Positions 29,452-38,394 of a stretch of 64,000 bases of DNA are shown here, one piece after another (position 1 is the stretch's first letter; each line of letters begins with the position of its first letter). The stretch lies in assembly GCA_026004875.1 (NCBI GenBank), contig BPJZ01000011.1, positions 1-64,000 on the forward strand. The letters are read 5' to 3'. The notes beneath the pieces are model-generated. The model ran no database searches, had not been told where the DNA came from, and saw only the letters and a list, made by a program, of their open reading frames with translations. A program made the position numbers and the translations under genes. Source of the DNA: Candidatus Poribacteria bacterium (GTDB taxonomy: Bacteria; Poribacteria; WGA-4E; GCA-2687025).

Positions 29452-30182
29452 TCCAACTGGTCGAGCTGGTCAAGTACTACGGGAGAACGCCCGCCCTCCG
29501 CGGCGTCAACCTCAAGGTCGAGGCGGGGGAGCTTTTTGTACTCCTTGGGCCCAACGGGGCTGGAAAGACCACTCTGATTAAAATCCTGACAACTCTTTTG
29601 CGCCCTACCGCCGGGGAGGCGTACGTGGCCGGCCTTTCGGTCTTGAGGTCCCCTCAGGCGGTTAAAGAGCGGATCGGATATCTCCCGGACGTGCCGGAGC
29701 TCTACGGGAAGTTGACCGGTTGTGAGCTGCTAGAGTTTCTTGCCGATCTGCATCGGGTGGGCGATCGTCACCGAATCCTTGAGCTGCTGGAGCGGATGGA
29801 GCTCCAAGAGGCGGCCCATCGGTTTGTTGAGACCTACTCCTTGGGAATGCGGAAGAAGCTGGCGCTGGCCGGGGCGCTACTTCATCGGCCGGAGGTGCTG
29901 CTTTTGGACGAGCCGACAGGGAGCCTGGACCCCCGGAGCGCGCGGGTGGTTAAGGACCTCCTCCGGGAGCTCTGCCAGGCGGGGACGACCGTCTTCATGA
30001 CGACCCACATCCTAGAGGTTGCCGCCCAGTTGGCCGACCGCGTCGGGATTCTGGATCGGGGGCGGCTGTTGGCCTGCGGCGCCGTCGCCGAACTGCTGGC
30101 CGAGCACCGTTGCGCGTCGCTCGAGGACGCCTTTTTGGCGCTGACCGGCACGGGCGAAGGGCCTGAGGGCGTCTCGCCATGA
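29448..30182 (+). CDS. ABC transporter ATP-binding protein (ABC-2 exporter type)
   Basis: A 244-residue nucleotide-binding domain. Walker A is LLGPNGAGKTTLIKIL, the Q-loop region is RIGYLPDVPELYGKLTG, the signature is the YSLGMRKKLALAGALLH variant, and Walker B is VLLLDEPTGSLDP with HILEVAAQLAD as the H loop. The family member most alike is the CcmA/NatA group that drives ABC-2 exporters. Start and stop overlap the neighbouring genes by four bases each (ATGA), so it forms an operon with the DUF3352-like protein and the permease. Confidence 0.92.
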   Translation: MIQLVELVKYYGRTPALRGVNLKVEAGELFVLLGPNGAGKTTLIKILTTLLRPTAGEAYVAGLSVLRSPQAVKERIGYLPDVPELYGKLTGCELLEFLADLHRVGDRHRILELLERMELQEAAHRFVETYSLGMRKKLALAGALLHRPEVLLLDEPTGSLDPRSARVVKDLLRELCQAGTTVFMTTHILEVAAQLADRVGILDRGRLLACGAVAELLAEHRCASLEDAFLALTGTGEGPEGVSP

Positions 30183-31696
30183 GGGCACAACGTCCGCGCA
30201 CCTGGTGGCTTCTGTTACGCCTTCGGACCCGGATCGCCTGGAATACGCTCCGGACGTTGTCGCGGGGAAGGCTGCTCCTTTCCGTTTTGTTGCTCGCCCT
30301 TCTTGGCGCCTATGGGGTTCAGTTGACCGGCGTGTTTTTCCACCTTTTTCGAGCGGCGGAGGACCCGCTTGCCTTTGCGACGGCCAACTTTGGGATGTTC
30401 TTCCTCTTCGGGATCGTTCAAGCGGCCTCCATTGCGATGCAGCGGTTCGTGACCGATTCGGACCTGGAGCTGCTCGGCGCGCTGCCGATTCCGCCGCGCG
30501 ATCTGTTTGTCTTTCGCTTTTGGGGGGTAAACGCCGATCTGCTCCGGTTGGGGTTGCTTTCGGTTCCCTTCTATTTAGGGTACGGGCTGGCGCTTCGGCT
30601 TCCTTGGGGGCGGTGGGCCCTGTTGGCCCTCGGATGGGCCTTGGTCTGGCTCCTGTCGGCGGCGCTTGGGGTGTTGATCGTCCTCGGCGTGATCCGTCTT
30701 GTCCACCGACGGGGACGGGCGGCCTTCTTTCGGGTGACTAGCCTCCTGGTGGTCGTGGGACTATTTGCGGTGTTAATGGGTTATGCCAGCTTCGTTCGGC
30801 ACGAGGACTTGCGGACGCTGGTTGCGTCGATGCAGCGTTGGTCGGGCCTGCTCCGCTGGGCGCCGACTACTTGGTGCGCTCGGCTGGCGGTCGTCCACAG
30901 CCCTTGGCAGGAGGTGCTTGGGCTGGTGGTAGCCACCGCGCTTTCGGTTGAAGGGGCCGCCCTGGCCTACGTTCGCGGGTTTCGCTACGAGGATGCGCTG
31001 GTTGAGCGGGGCGGAGGGACGGCCCGTCGCCGTCGCCAAGCAGCACCGCGACCGCTTCGGCCCGCCTGGTGGGCGGTGTTCGTCAAGGAGACTCGAACAG
31101 CGCTTCGCGACCCCTCGCTCCTTTTTGGATGGGTCAGTCCGATCGTGCTGATCCTGTTGGTCTTTTACTTCACCCAGAGCGATACCGCTGGCGGGCCGAC
31201 GTTCTACCTCTCGCAGAACATGGTCGGGTTCTTTGTGGCCCTTCGAGTAGCCTTCTCGCTCATTAGCCGGGAGGGGGAGACCTTTCCATGGCTTCGCGTC
31301 CATTTAAGGACGCTTCGCCCGGTGATCTTTGCCAAGAGCCTGTTCGCTTCGATCTTTGCGCTTCCGCTGGTTCTTTTAGCCGGCCTTTGGTGGTCCAGAG
31401 CGCCGGACTGGCGGCTCTGGGTTGGCGGCCTAGGGATCGCCGTGGGTTATGGGACTTTTGGCGTGGGGTTGGGGGGGTTATTCCCCCGGTTTCAGCCCGG
31501 CGGAGCGACCCGCTCCGTTCGCCTTCCTGGCTTTGTGGCTTTGTACACTTATTTCTTCGTCGCGACCTTTGGGCTAGCGCTCAGCGAAGTGCTCAAACGT
31601 CCCTGGATCGCGGCGTTTGTTCTTTCGGGAATGGTCCTGGTGGGGCTCTGGACCGCCGCGCGGGGCAGCCGCCGACTCGCCGCAATGGAGCTTTAG
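30179..31696 (+). CDS. ABC-2 type permease
   Basis: The 505-residue membrane protein has about 12 hydrophobic helices, beginning with LLLSVLLLALLGAYGVQLTG (about residue 36). The topology and its coupling to a CcmA-type ATPase support an ABC-2-like export permease. A motif near residue 300, AVFVKETRTALRDPSLLFGW, resembles the amphipathic segment before the second half of such permeases. The product moved is unknown. The stop overlaps the convergent yajC stop by three bases. Confidence 0.8.
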   Translation: MRAQRPRTWWLLLRLRTRIAWNTLRTLSRGRLLLSVLLLALLGAYGVQLTGVFFHLFRAAEDPLAFATANFGMFFLFGIVQAASIAMQRFVTDSDLELLGALPIPPRDLFVFRFWGVNADLLRLGLLSVPFYLGYGLALRLPWGRWALLALGWALVWLLSAALGVLIVLGVIRLVHRRGRAAFFRVTSLLVVVGLFAVLMGYASFVRHEDLRTLVASMQRWSGLLRWAPTTWCARLAVVHSPWQEVLGLVVATALSVEGAALAYVRGFRYEDALVERGGGTARRRRQAAPRPLRPAWWAVFVKETRTALRDPSLLFGWVSPIVLILLVFYFTQSDTAGGPTFYLSQNMVGFFVALRVAFSLISREGETFPWLRVHLRTLRPVIFAKSLFASIFALPLVLLAGLWWSRAPDWRLWVGGLGIAVGYGTFGVGLGGLFPRFQPGGATRSVRLPGFVALYTYFFVATFGLALSEVLKRPWIAAFVLSGMVLVGLWTAARGSRRLAAMEL

Positions 31697-31977
31697 CCCT
31701 CGACCAGCTCTCCGGCCTTCTTCAAGAAGCTGACGGAGCTACGAAGCACCTCGACCTTGACTCCTTCGGCAACCCGGACGATCAGAACCTTGCCGTCCTC
31801 GGCGAACCCTTCGATTCGGCCGATCAGCCCGCCTTGGGTGACGATAATGTCCCCTTTCTTGAGGCCTTCGAGCATCCGCTTGTGTTTCTTTTCTCGTTGT
31901 TGCTGGGGGCGGATGATCAAGAAGTAGAACAGCGCAAAGATGAGGATAAAGGGAAAAAACTGAACCAAAGCGTCCAC
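31693..31977 (-). CDS. yajC: Sec translocon accessory subunit YajC
   Basis: YajC associates with SecDF at the inner membrane. The 94-residue product has one N-terminal helix (LVQFFPFILIFALFYFLIIR), then the hallmark RPQQQREKKHKRMLEGLKKG, and the SH3-like domain DIIVTQGGLIGRIEGF. The gene is the last of the yebC-ruvCAB-queA operon, 22 bases after queA. In many bacteria tgt lies between queA and yajC; it is absent here. Confidence 0.95.
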   Translation of the reverse strand: MDALVQFFPFILIFALFYFLIIRPQQQREKKHKRMLEGLKKGDIIVTQGGLIGRIEGFAEDGKVLIVRVAEGVKVEVLRSSVSFLKKAGELVEG

Positions 31978-31999
31978 AGGCGCCCTCTCCTGGTTGGGT

Positions 32000-33032
32000 C
32001 TAGAGGATCAACATCGCGTCGCCGTAGCTGTAAAAGCGGTACCGTTCGCGCACGGCCTCTTCGTAGGCTTTCTTCATGAAATCGTATCCCATAAACGCCG
32101 CCACAAGGAGCAGAAGTGAGGACTTGGGCAAATGAAAGTTGGTCACCAGCGCGTCGACCGCCTTGAAACGGTAGCCGGGGAAGATGTAAAGGTCGGTTAA
32201 GCCTCGGAAGGGGTGGATCTCCCCTTCGGAGTCGGCAGCGGTCTCCAGGGTGCGGACGCAGGTGGTGCCCACGGCCACAATTCTCCCGCCGGCTTGGCGC
32301 CGTTGGTTGAGTCGCTCGGCCGCCTCCGGCGAAACCTCAGCGTACTCCGGGTGGATTCGGTGAGCCTCCACCTCCTCGGTCTGGATGGGTTGGAAGGTTC
32401 CCAGGCTGACGTGTAAGGTGATCTCGACGATCTCGACGCCAGCTTGACGGCAGCGCTCGAGAAGCTCCGGGGTGAAGTGCAAGCCCGCCGTTGGCGCGGC
32501 GACCGCGCCGTTAACCCGCGCGTAGACGCACTGGTACCATTCGCGGTCCTTTTCGACCGGCTCCCGTCGAAGGTAGGGCGGGATGGGAACCTGCCCTGCC
32601 TGCTCCACCCGTTGGTGGAAGTCCTCCTTCTCCTGAAAGCGGACGTGAAAGGTGTGCTCCTTGCCGCGCCCGAGCACTTCGGCGTGAAGGAGTCCGTTCC
32701 CCAACACCAGTCGGGTTCCGCGGTGCATGCGGCGGCCGGGGCGAATCAGCGCCTCCCAGACCCCGTTCCCCAACGGAGCGACCAGGAGGACCTCGACTCT
32801 GCCGCCGGTGCCCTCCTTGTGTCCCAGCAGCCGGGCGGGGATCCACCCGCGTGTTGTTTAGGACCAGCGCGTCGCCGGGACGGAGGTACTCTACGATCTC
32901 CCGAAAGCGGCGATGTTCGATCCTCTCGTCGGCGCGATGGGCGACCAGCATTCGGGCCGCGTCGCGCGGCTCGACGGGGTACTTGGCGATCAGCTCCTCG
33001 GGCAGCTCGTAGTCGAACTCGGATAGACGCAT
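32000..33032 (-). CDS. queA: tRNA preQ1(34) S-adenosylmethionine ribosyltransferase-isomerase, frameshifted
   Basis: QueA transfers and rearranges the ribosyl group of S-adenosylmethionine onto 7-aminomethyl-7-deazaguanine in tRNA, making epoxyqueuosine. The N-terminus MRLSEFDYELPEELIAKYPV, GDALVLNNTRV, and downstream AAPTAGLHFTPELLERC, VGTTCVRTLE and TNFHLPKSSLLLLVAAFMG are diagnostic. One extra G at 32843-32844 shifts the frame just after NNTRV; removing it restores IPARLLG. Corrected length is about 343 residues. The start at 33032 gives the usual N-terminus; an in-frame ATG at 33041 is also possible. Confidence 0.92.
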
Positions 33033-33049
33033 AGGGCTCATCTTTTCGA

Positions 33050-34070
33050 TCAGAAGAGGGAAGGGGCGTCGTGAGGGGGTTGAGACGCCCAGATGTTCGT
33101 AGGCCTTACGGGTGAGCGTTCGCCCGCGTGTGCTCCGTGTGAGGAATCCGATCTGGATCAGATACGGTTCGTAGGCGTCCTCAATGGTGCGTTCGTCCTC
33201 GCTGACGGCCGAGGCGATGGTGTTCAGTCCCGCGGTTCCGCCGTGTTCTAGGATCACCTGAAGGATGCGCCGGTCCATCTCGTCCAGTCCAAGCGCGTCT
33301 ACGCCGAGCAGGTCTAACGTCTCCCGGGCGATCTGCTCGGTGATGACGCCGCTCCCTTTGACGATCGCGTAGTCCCCAGATACGCCGGAGGTGGCGTTTG
33401 GCGACACGCGGCGTCCCCCGCGACCGGCGGGCGATCTCCGCGCTTCCCTCCGGTTCGATCGGAATCCCTAACAGCGCCGCGTCCCGTTCCACAATCGCGC
33501 AAAGCTCCTCTTCAGTGTAGTAGTTCAACCGAAGGTGCACGCCCAAATCGGTCTCGGAGCGGGCCGGTGAGCAGCCCCTCGCGGGTGGTCGCGCCGATCA
33601 ACGTAAAGGGGGGAAGGGGAATACGAACCGGTCGGGCGCCTGGCCCTCCCTGGCCGATGACGATGTCCAGCGTGAAGTCCTCCATCGCCGGATAAAGAAT
33701 CTCCTGGACGCCGGGGCTGACGCGGTGAATCTCGTCGATAAACAGCACATCCCCCGGCTCCAGGCTAGTCAGGATCGAGGAGAGCTCCAGTCGCTGGAGG
33801 ACCGGGCCGACGGTGTGGCGCAGATGAACGCCTAGCTCGTTGGCGACCACGTGGGCGAGTGTGGTCTTTCCCAGTCCTGGGGGTCCGACCAGGAGCACGT
33901 GATCCAGCGGCCGGCCGCGCTCCCCGCGCCGCGCGGATGTACACGTCCAACTGCTCACAGACGCGCTGCTGCCCGATCACGTCTTTCAGACGTTTGGGCC
34001 GGAGCGTCCAGTCCAGCGCTTGGTCTTCGGTCTGTTCGCTGGGGTCTACGGGCCGTTTGCCGTGGTTCAC
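33050..34070 (-). CDS. ruvB: Holliday junction branch migration ATPase RuvB, frameshifted
   Basis: RuvB is the hexameric motor that pulls DNA through the RuvA-bound Holliday junction. Frame-corrected landmarks are [19 protein letters not shown], Walker [16 protein letters not shown], Walker [48 protein letters not shown] and the C-terminal [19 protein letters not shown]. At least four indels are needed (near 33928, 33551, 33390-33405 and the G run 33075-33079). Correcting the last gives an ending in SLF and a TGA at 33050-33052, for about 340 residues, the normal RuvB length. GTG 34070 directly follows the probable ruvA stop. Confidence 0.9.
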
Positions 34071-34681
34071 TCATAAGCCGCTCCGAAACCGGTGCGAGTC
34101 GTTTCAACGCTGTGGTGACCAGCGTTTCGACAGAGGCGTCAGCGCCCAGTTCTCGCTGGACCTGTCGGATGAGCTGTTCCGCTTGGAGCTGGGGAGCCCC
34201 CAGGGCAATCAGGGCGGCGATCGCCTCCCCAGCAGCAGGGCTATCGGGTTTCGCTCCAAGGAGCAAGCGGCTGGAGCGCCCCCAGCTTCGACTGGAGGTC
34301 AACGATCAACCGTTGGGCCGTCTTGCGCCCGATCCCAGGAGCCGCGGGCCAAAAGTGCCGCGTTTTCCTTCCTGAATTGCGGTGATCAGTTCTTGAGGGC
34401 TTAGCAACGAAAGAAGGTTCAGCGCGCTTTTGGGCCCGACTCCGCTCACCTCGATGAGCATTCGGAAAAGGTCTCGCTCCTCTCGCGAGAGAAAGCCGTA
34501 GAGTGTTTCGTCCGTCCTCTCGCAGGCTCTCATGAACGTAAAGGCGCACCGCACCGCCTAACGGGGGTAGTTCGCTCAGCGCCCGCTGAGAGAGACGGAC
34601 CTCATACCCGACGCCCCCCACCTCGATCAAGGCGATCTCTTCGACACACTCTTCCAAAGTGCCGCGCAGCAGGCCGATCAT
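34071..34681 (-). CDS. ruvA: Holliday junction DNA-binding subunit RuvA, frameshifted
   Basis: RuvA binds four-way junctions and recruits RuvB. The OB-fold domain starts [20 protein letters not shown]; helix-hairpin-helix parts are [16 protein letters not shown] and [17 protein letters not shown]; the C-terminal RuvB-binding part is [20 protein letters not shown]. These lie in three frames, so at least four indels occur (near 34520, 34335-34370, 34258 and between 34075 and 34120). The end is set at the TGA 34071-34073 immediately before the ruvB GTG, giving about 203 residues as in the family. The ATG overlaps the ruvC stop (ATGA). Confidence 0.85.
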
Positions 34682-35202
34682 GGGGCCGGACCCCCTGCTT
34701 GGAGCGCCCGTTCGATCCGCTTCTGGCTTGGTCCCCGGTGCAGGTGACAGATGGCCACCGCCAACCCATCGGCCGCGTCGTCCGGGTGGGGGAGCTCAGA
34801 GAGACCCAGGAGCGTTTTGGTCATGTAGCGCATCTGCCGTTTGGCGGCGTTTCCCATTCCGACGACGGCTTGTTTCACCTCCGCCGGCTTGTACTGGACG
34901 ACGGGACAATCGGCATGGGCGGCGGCCAGGAGCACCCACTCCTCGGGCCTGAGCGACGGAGATTCCCGTCGTCACGTTGCGTTTAAAGAACAGCTCCTCA
35001 ACGGCCACTGCATCGGGGCGGTGTCGGGCTAGCAGCGCAGAGACCCTCCGCATAGATGCGCGCCAATCGTTGTTCGGTGGGGTCCTCCGGTTTGGTGAGG
35101 ATGACCCCAAAGTCCCGGCATTCCAAGGCGCCCTCTGGGCCCAGCGCCACCACCCCCGTAGCCGGTCGTTGCCGTACCGGGATCGATCCCCAAGACGACC
35201 AT
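34678..35202 (-). CDS. ruvC: Holliday junction resolvase RuvC, frameshifted
   Basis: RuvC cuts Holliday junctions. The product starts [16 protein letters not shown] with the first catalytic Asp, then [18 protein letters not shown] with the Glu of the active site, and [24 protein letters not shown], written here in parts, and the C-terminal [17 protein letters not shown] with the last Asp pair. At least three indels split it, including one extra G in the G run near 35155 and one near 34940. Corrected length is about 174 residues, normal for RuvC. It lies between yebC and ruvA, the common bacterial order. Confidence 0.88.
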
Positions 35203-35216
35203 CGGTTCCCCGTTTT

Positions 35217-35975
35217 TCAGGCGGCCTCGATGCGGGCCATCACCTCTTCGTCCATATCGAAGTTGGAAGCCACGTGAGTGACGTCGTCCAGCTCGTCGAG
35301 GGCTTCCAAGAGCCGGATCACCTGTTCGGCCTCCTTTCCCTCCACTTTGACTGTCGAGAGGGGGACGAACTGGACCTCCGCGCTCTCGATGGGAAATCCG
35401 GCCTTCTCTAAGGCGTTTCGGACCTCGTTAAACGCTTCCGGGTCGGTAACGACCTCATAGTATCCTTCGTCTTGTGAGACGTCCTCGGCCCCAGCCTCGA
35501 GAGCGGCCAGGATCAACGCATCCTCATCCACCCCTTTGGCCGGGATCAGGATGGACCCCTTCTTTTCAAACATCCAGGCGACGGAGTTGGGGTCCGCCCA
35601 AATTGCCGCCGTGCTTGGTGAACACGTGGCGAACCTCAGCGGCCGAGCGGTTTTCGGTTGTCGGTGACCACCTGGACGTAGAAGGCCACCCCTCCCGGTC
35701 CGTAGCCCTCGTAGACGATCTCTTCGTACTCCCGCAGCACCGATTTCGGCGCCGGTGCCTCGAGCAATCGCCCGTTCGATCACATCGTTGGGCATGTTGT
35801 TAGCGCGCGCGTTGCTGATCGCGTTGCGGAGTCGGGGGTTCCCCTCTGGGTTGCCTCCCCCCTCGCGGGCCGCGACGGTGATCTCTCGGATCAGTTTAGA
35901 CCAGATTTTGCTCTGGCGCGCGTCCTTGACCGCCTTTTTCCGTTTGATCTTGGACCATTTGTTATGTCCTGCCAT
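35217..35975 (-). CDS. YebC/PmpR-family protein, internally frameshifted
   Basis: YebC-type proteins affect transcription and relieve ribosome stalling. The N-terminus [20 protein letters not shown] and [20 protein letters not shown] are diagnostic, as are [11 protein letters not shown] and [18 protein letters not shown] later. Between residues about 86 and 118 the translation becomes nonsense and then returns to frame, so compensating indels (plus-strand about 35600-35760) hide the expected [11 protein letters not shown]-like segment. Total length, 252 residues, is normal. Start ATG 35975. Upstream of ruvC, as in many genomes. Confidence 0.9.
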   Translation of the reverse strand: MAGHNKWSKIKRKKAVKDARQSKIWSKLIREITVAAREGGGNPEGNPRLRNAISNARANNMPNDVIERAIARGTGAEIGAAGVRRDRLRGLRTGRGGLLRPGGHRQPKTARPLRFATCSPSTAAIWADPNSVAWMFEKKGSILIPAKGVDEDALILAALEAGAEDVSQDEGYYEVVTDPEAFNEVRNALEKAGFPIESAEVQFVPLSTVKVEGKEAEQVIRLLEALDELDDVTHVASNFDMDEEVMARIEAA

Positions 35976-36131
35976 GTGCCCCTCCGCGGCAACGATCCTC
36001 GGTGGCGTTCCGGGTACCGGGAACGCCCTGAAAATTCTAGCGTACGGGCCGGAAGAGGAACAAAAGCCGTTCTCCCAAGGCAAAAGGGAGACACGCCCAA
36101 GAGACGGAGACCAGGAGTTGCGTCTGCGGGG

Positions 36132-36947
36132 TTAGCCGACCTCTTCGCCTTCGAAGCGCCCGACCTGGAGCTTAGCCTCTTCGCGTGTTTCGATTTTAGC
36201 GACCCGCCCATCCTGCATCGTAACGATTCGGTCGGAGACGTCCAGCATCTTCAGGTCGTGCGTGTTGACGATCACCGTCACACCGCGTTCCTTGTTGAGC
36301 TGTTGCATCAGAGCGAGGATCTCCAGGCCGGTTTTAGTGTCCAAGTTTCCGGTCGGCTCGTCGGCTAGGAGGATCGAAGGGTCGTTGGCCAGCGCCCGCG
36401 CGATGGCGACCCGCTGTTGTTGGCCGCCGGATAGCTCCATCGGCTTGTGCATCTCTCGGCCTTTCAGGCCGACCAACTCTAGGAGATAGAGCCCTTTTTC
36501 GATCGCCTCGTCGCTAGTGGCTCCGGCGAAGATCATCGGCAAGGTGACGTTTTCCAAGGCGGTCATCACCGGGATCAGGTTGAAGGTTTGAAAGATGTAC
36601 CCAATCTTTCGGCAGCGAAGCCAAGCCAACTCGTAGGCGTCCAACTGGGCGATGTCCACCTCGTCGATGTAAACTCGCCCTTCGGTCGGCTTGTCCAGTC
36701 CGCCGATCAGGTTGAAGAGGGTGGTCTTTCCCGATCCGGAGGGGCCGACGATGGAGACGTACTCCCCGCGTCGGATCTCCAGGTTGACGCCCCGCAGCGC
36801 TTCGACGACCACCTCGCCCATGTAGTACCGCTTGACCAGATTTCGGACGCGAACGGCGTTCTCAACGGGGATGATCCGTTCTTTTTCCTGGGTCTCGATG
36901 AGAGCCTGTTCGGTGCTGTTGGTCGCGGCAGAAGGGTTAGTAGCCAT
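36132..36947 (-). CDS. LolD/MacB-type ABC ATPase, probable partner of the giant permease
   Basis: A 271-residue ATPase of the group that drives FtsX-like mechanotransmission permeases. It shows Walker A VGPSGSGKTTLFNLIGGLD, Q loop IGYIFQTFNLIPVMTALENV, signature ELSGGQQQRVAIARAL, Walker B ILLADEPTGNLDTKTG and HDLKMLDVSDRIV. The N-terminal 35 residues (TNPSAATNSTEQAL) and the C-terminal tail are extra. The start ATG 36947 lies inside the end of the PqqD-like gene. The only FtsX-type permease in the window is the 2376-residue protein four genes upstream in the same operon, which makes it the likely partner. Confidence 0.9.
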   Translation of the reverse strand: MATNPSAATNSTEQALIETQEKERIIPVENAVRVRNLVKRYYMGEVVVEALRGVNLEIRRGEYVSIVGPSGSGKTTLFNLIGGLDKPTEGRVYIDEVDIAQLDAYELAWLRCRKIGYIFQTFNLIPVMTALENVTLPMIFAGATSDEAIEKGLYLLELVGLKGREMHKPMELSGGQQQRVAIARALANDPSILLADEPTGNLDTKTGLEILALMQQLNKERGVTVIVNTHDLKMLDVSDRIVTMQDGRVAKIETREEAKLQVGRFEGEEVG

Positions 36948-37401
36948 GGGCGTGTCCTTTCGTCTTGGTGCTGCGTTGCGTCCATTCCCGAGCGGCGGTC
37001 TCCGGAACGGCAAAGCCCACTAGTCCCCGTCGGCCCAGCAGTCGGAAGTACTCGGCCAGAGAGGCTTCAGCCTCCCGACGAGTCATCCGGAAGCGCTTCA
37101 CCAGCGCTTCGACGATCTCCCCAAAGGTATGCTCTCCGTCGCATTGTTCCCAGACAAAGGAGCCCACTTCGTCCAGGGCAACCACGCGCTTGTCGGGCAG
37201 ATCGAGCACCCGAATGAAAAACCGGAGCCAACGCTTATTGTCCGCCGGAATCTTCAAGCAGACCTCGCCGGTCTCCTCTCGGGTCCACTCCACCAGCGGA
37301 TGGCGCAGGGGAATGGATCGGAGCACGTCTTCGCGGCTGCGCCGAATCTTCGGGCGCCGACGGAGCCGCAACTTGTAGAGCAGTTCTTCTCCCCAACTCA
37401 C
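36937..37401 (-). CDS. PqqD-like peptide-chaperone protein
   Basis: A 154-residue protein whose residues about 72-133 (VVALDEVGSFVWEQCDGEHT, then IVEALVKRFRMTRREAEASL) match the PqqD fold: the LDExGxxVWxxxDG turn followed by a winged-helix-like region. PqqD domains recognise leader peptides or accompany membrane complexes. Residues 1-60 are basic, with KLRLRRRPKIRRSREDVLRS, and are not part of the family. The ends overlap the neighbours (start overlaps the unknown gene upstream by 4 bases, the ATPase start by 11), so it is tightly coupled to them. No radical SAM partner is present. Confidence 0.75.
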   Translation of the reverse strand: MSWGEELLYKLRLRRRPKIRRSREDVLRSIPLRHPLVEWTREETGEVCLKIPADNKRWLRFFIRVLDLPDKRVVALDEVGSFVWEQCDGEHTFGEIVEALVKRFRMTRREAEASLAEYFRLLGRRGLVGFAVPETAAREWTQRSTKTKGHAHGY

Positions 37402-38384
37402 GAGGCCGCTCGCCGCTTGAGGTTTAGGTGTCGAAACGATGGAATCGAGCGGGCCACCTGTTCAGCCAGCCCGAGGGCGTTCTGCTTGGCCAGCACCCGA
37501 ATCACGTAGATCCGATTGGCTGCTTCGTCGTGCCAGAGATAGGCGCCAATGCGCATCCGTCGGAAAAGAGCGTCCCAGCGCCGGGAGGCGCCCAGGTCCC
37601 ATCGGTCAATTCGGTCGATCCAACGCCGATCGCGTCCGTTCAGGATCAGCACCGGAGCCTTCGTCTCGGGGCGGTCCAGGACAAAAAAGGTCCCTCGAAG
37701 CTCCTTGCGATAGGTGGTCCGGAACCATTCTTCCAGGTCCCGTGCTTTCAGCAACTGATCGGCCAGGCCGTAGCGCTCCACGGCGAGGCGCTGCGCTCCG
37801 TCGGAGAAGGAGAAGAGCAGGTAGCCGTTCAGGAACTTCGTGTTCTCCAGCCGGAACCGGCGCGGTGTTTGAAACTCCAAATGGTAGGCCGTCCAGAGGA
37901 CCGTTTCCCCCTCTGGGTGATCCTGAAGGCTTTCCAGCACGGAGGCGGCCAGTTTTCTCAGGCCGCCTTCGTTCCCCAGCACTTGGGCCAAGACGACCCG
38001 TTCGCACCGCTTGCAGCGCCAGATCGCTCCGAAGGCCTTGTAAGCTCCTCGCCAGGAGAAGAACAATACCTCCCGATCGGCGAAGAACTCCGGGCACTTA
38101 CTCCGAGGGATCAGTGTCGGATCGTGGTGGATCTCAATGCCGCCGGAGGCCTTTCCGTACTCCTTCCGAACGGCGTCCAGGTACTTGTCCAACGTCTTTT
38201 CGATGTCAAATTTGCGTTGCGGATGGGCCTGCCACTTCAGTTCGAATCGGGGATGTCGACCGTCGTCTAGGCGCAGGTAGCCTTCATTGGGGTCGTGCGT
38301 CTTGGGGACGCCGACCAGCTCCCAATCGGCGGGGACGCGTGCCGAAATCCCCTGCCAGCCAAAGGAGACCATCGGTTTGGCCAT
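37398..38384 (-). CDS. unknown protein in the giant-permease operon
   Basis: A 328-residue protein with no signal peptide or membrane helix. It opens with VSFGWQGISARVPADWELVG, a beta-rich start with several Trp, and carries a single CKRCERVVLAQVLG knuckle (CxxC, about residue 128) plus another Cys in SRSKCPEFF, so a metal site is possible. The rest is rich in Arg, Trp and Leu, for example GRDRRWIDRIDRWDLG. I do not recognise a family. ATG 38384 follows GAGGTGCGCAGG and it overlaps the PqqD-like gene by four bases. Tight coupling suggests a cytoplasmic partner of the PqqD-like/ATPase complex. Confidence 0.6.
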   Translation of the reverse strand: MAKPMVSFGWQGISARVPADWELVGVPKTHDPNEGYLRLDDGRHPRFELKWQAHPQRKFDIEKTLDKYLDAVRKEYGKASGGIEIHHDPTLIPRSKCPEFFADREVLFFSWRGAYKAFGAIWRCKRCERVVLAQVLGNEGGLRKLAASVLESLQDHPEGETVLWTAYHLEFQTPRRFRLENTKFLNGYLLFSFSDGAQRLAVERYGLADQLLKARDLEEWFRTTYRKELRGTFFVLDRPETKAPVLILNGRDRRWIDRIDRWDLGASRRWDALFRRMRIGAYLWHDEAANRIYVIRVLAKQNALGLAEQVARSIPSFRHLNLKRRAAS

Positions 38385-38394
38385 CCTGCGCACC

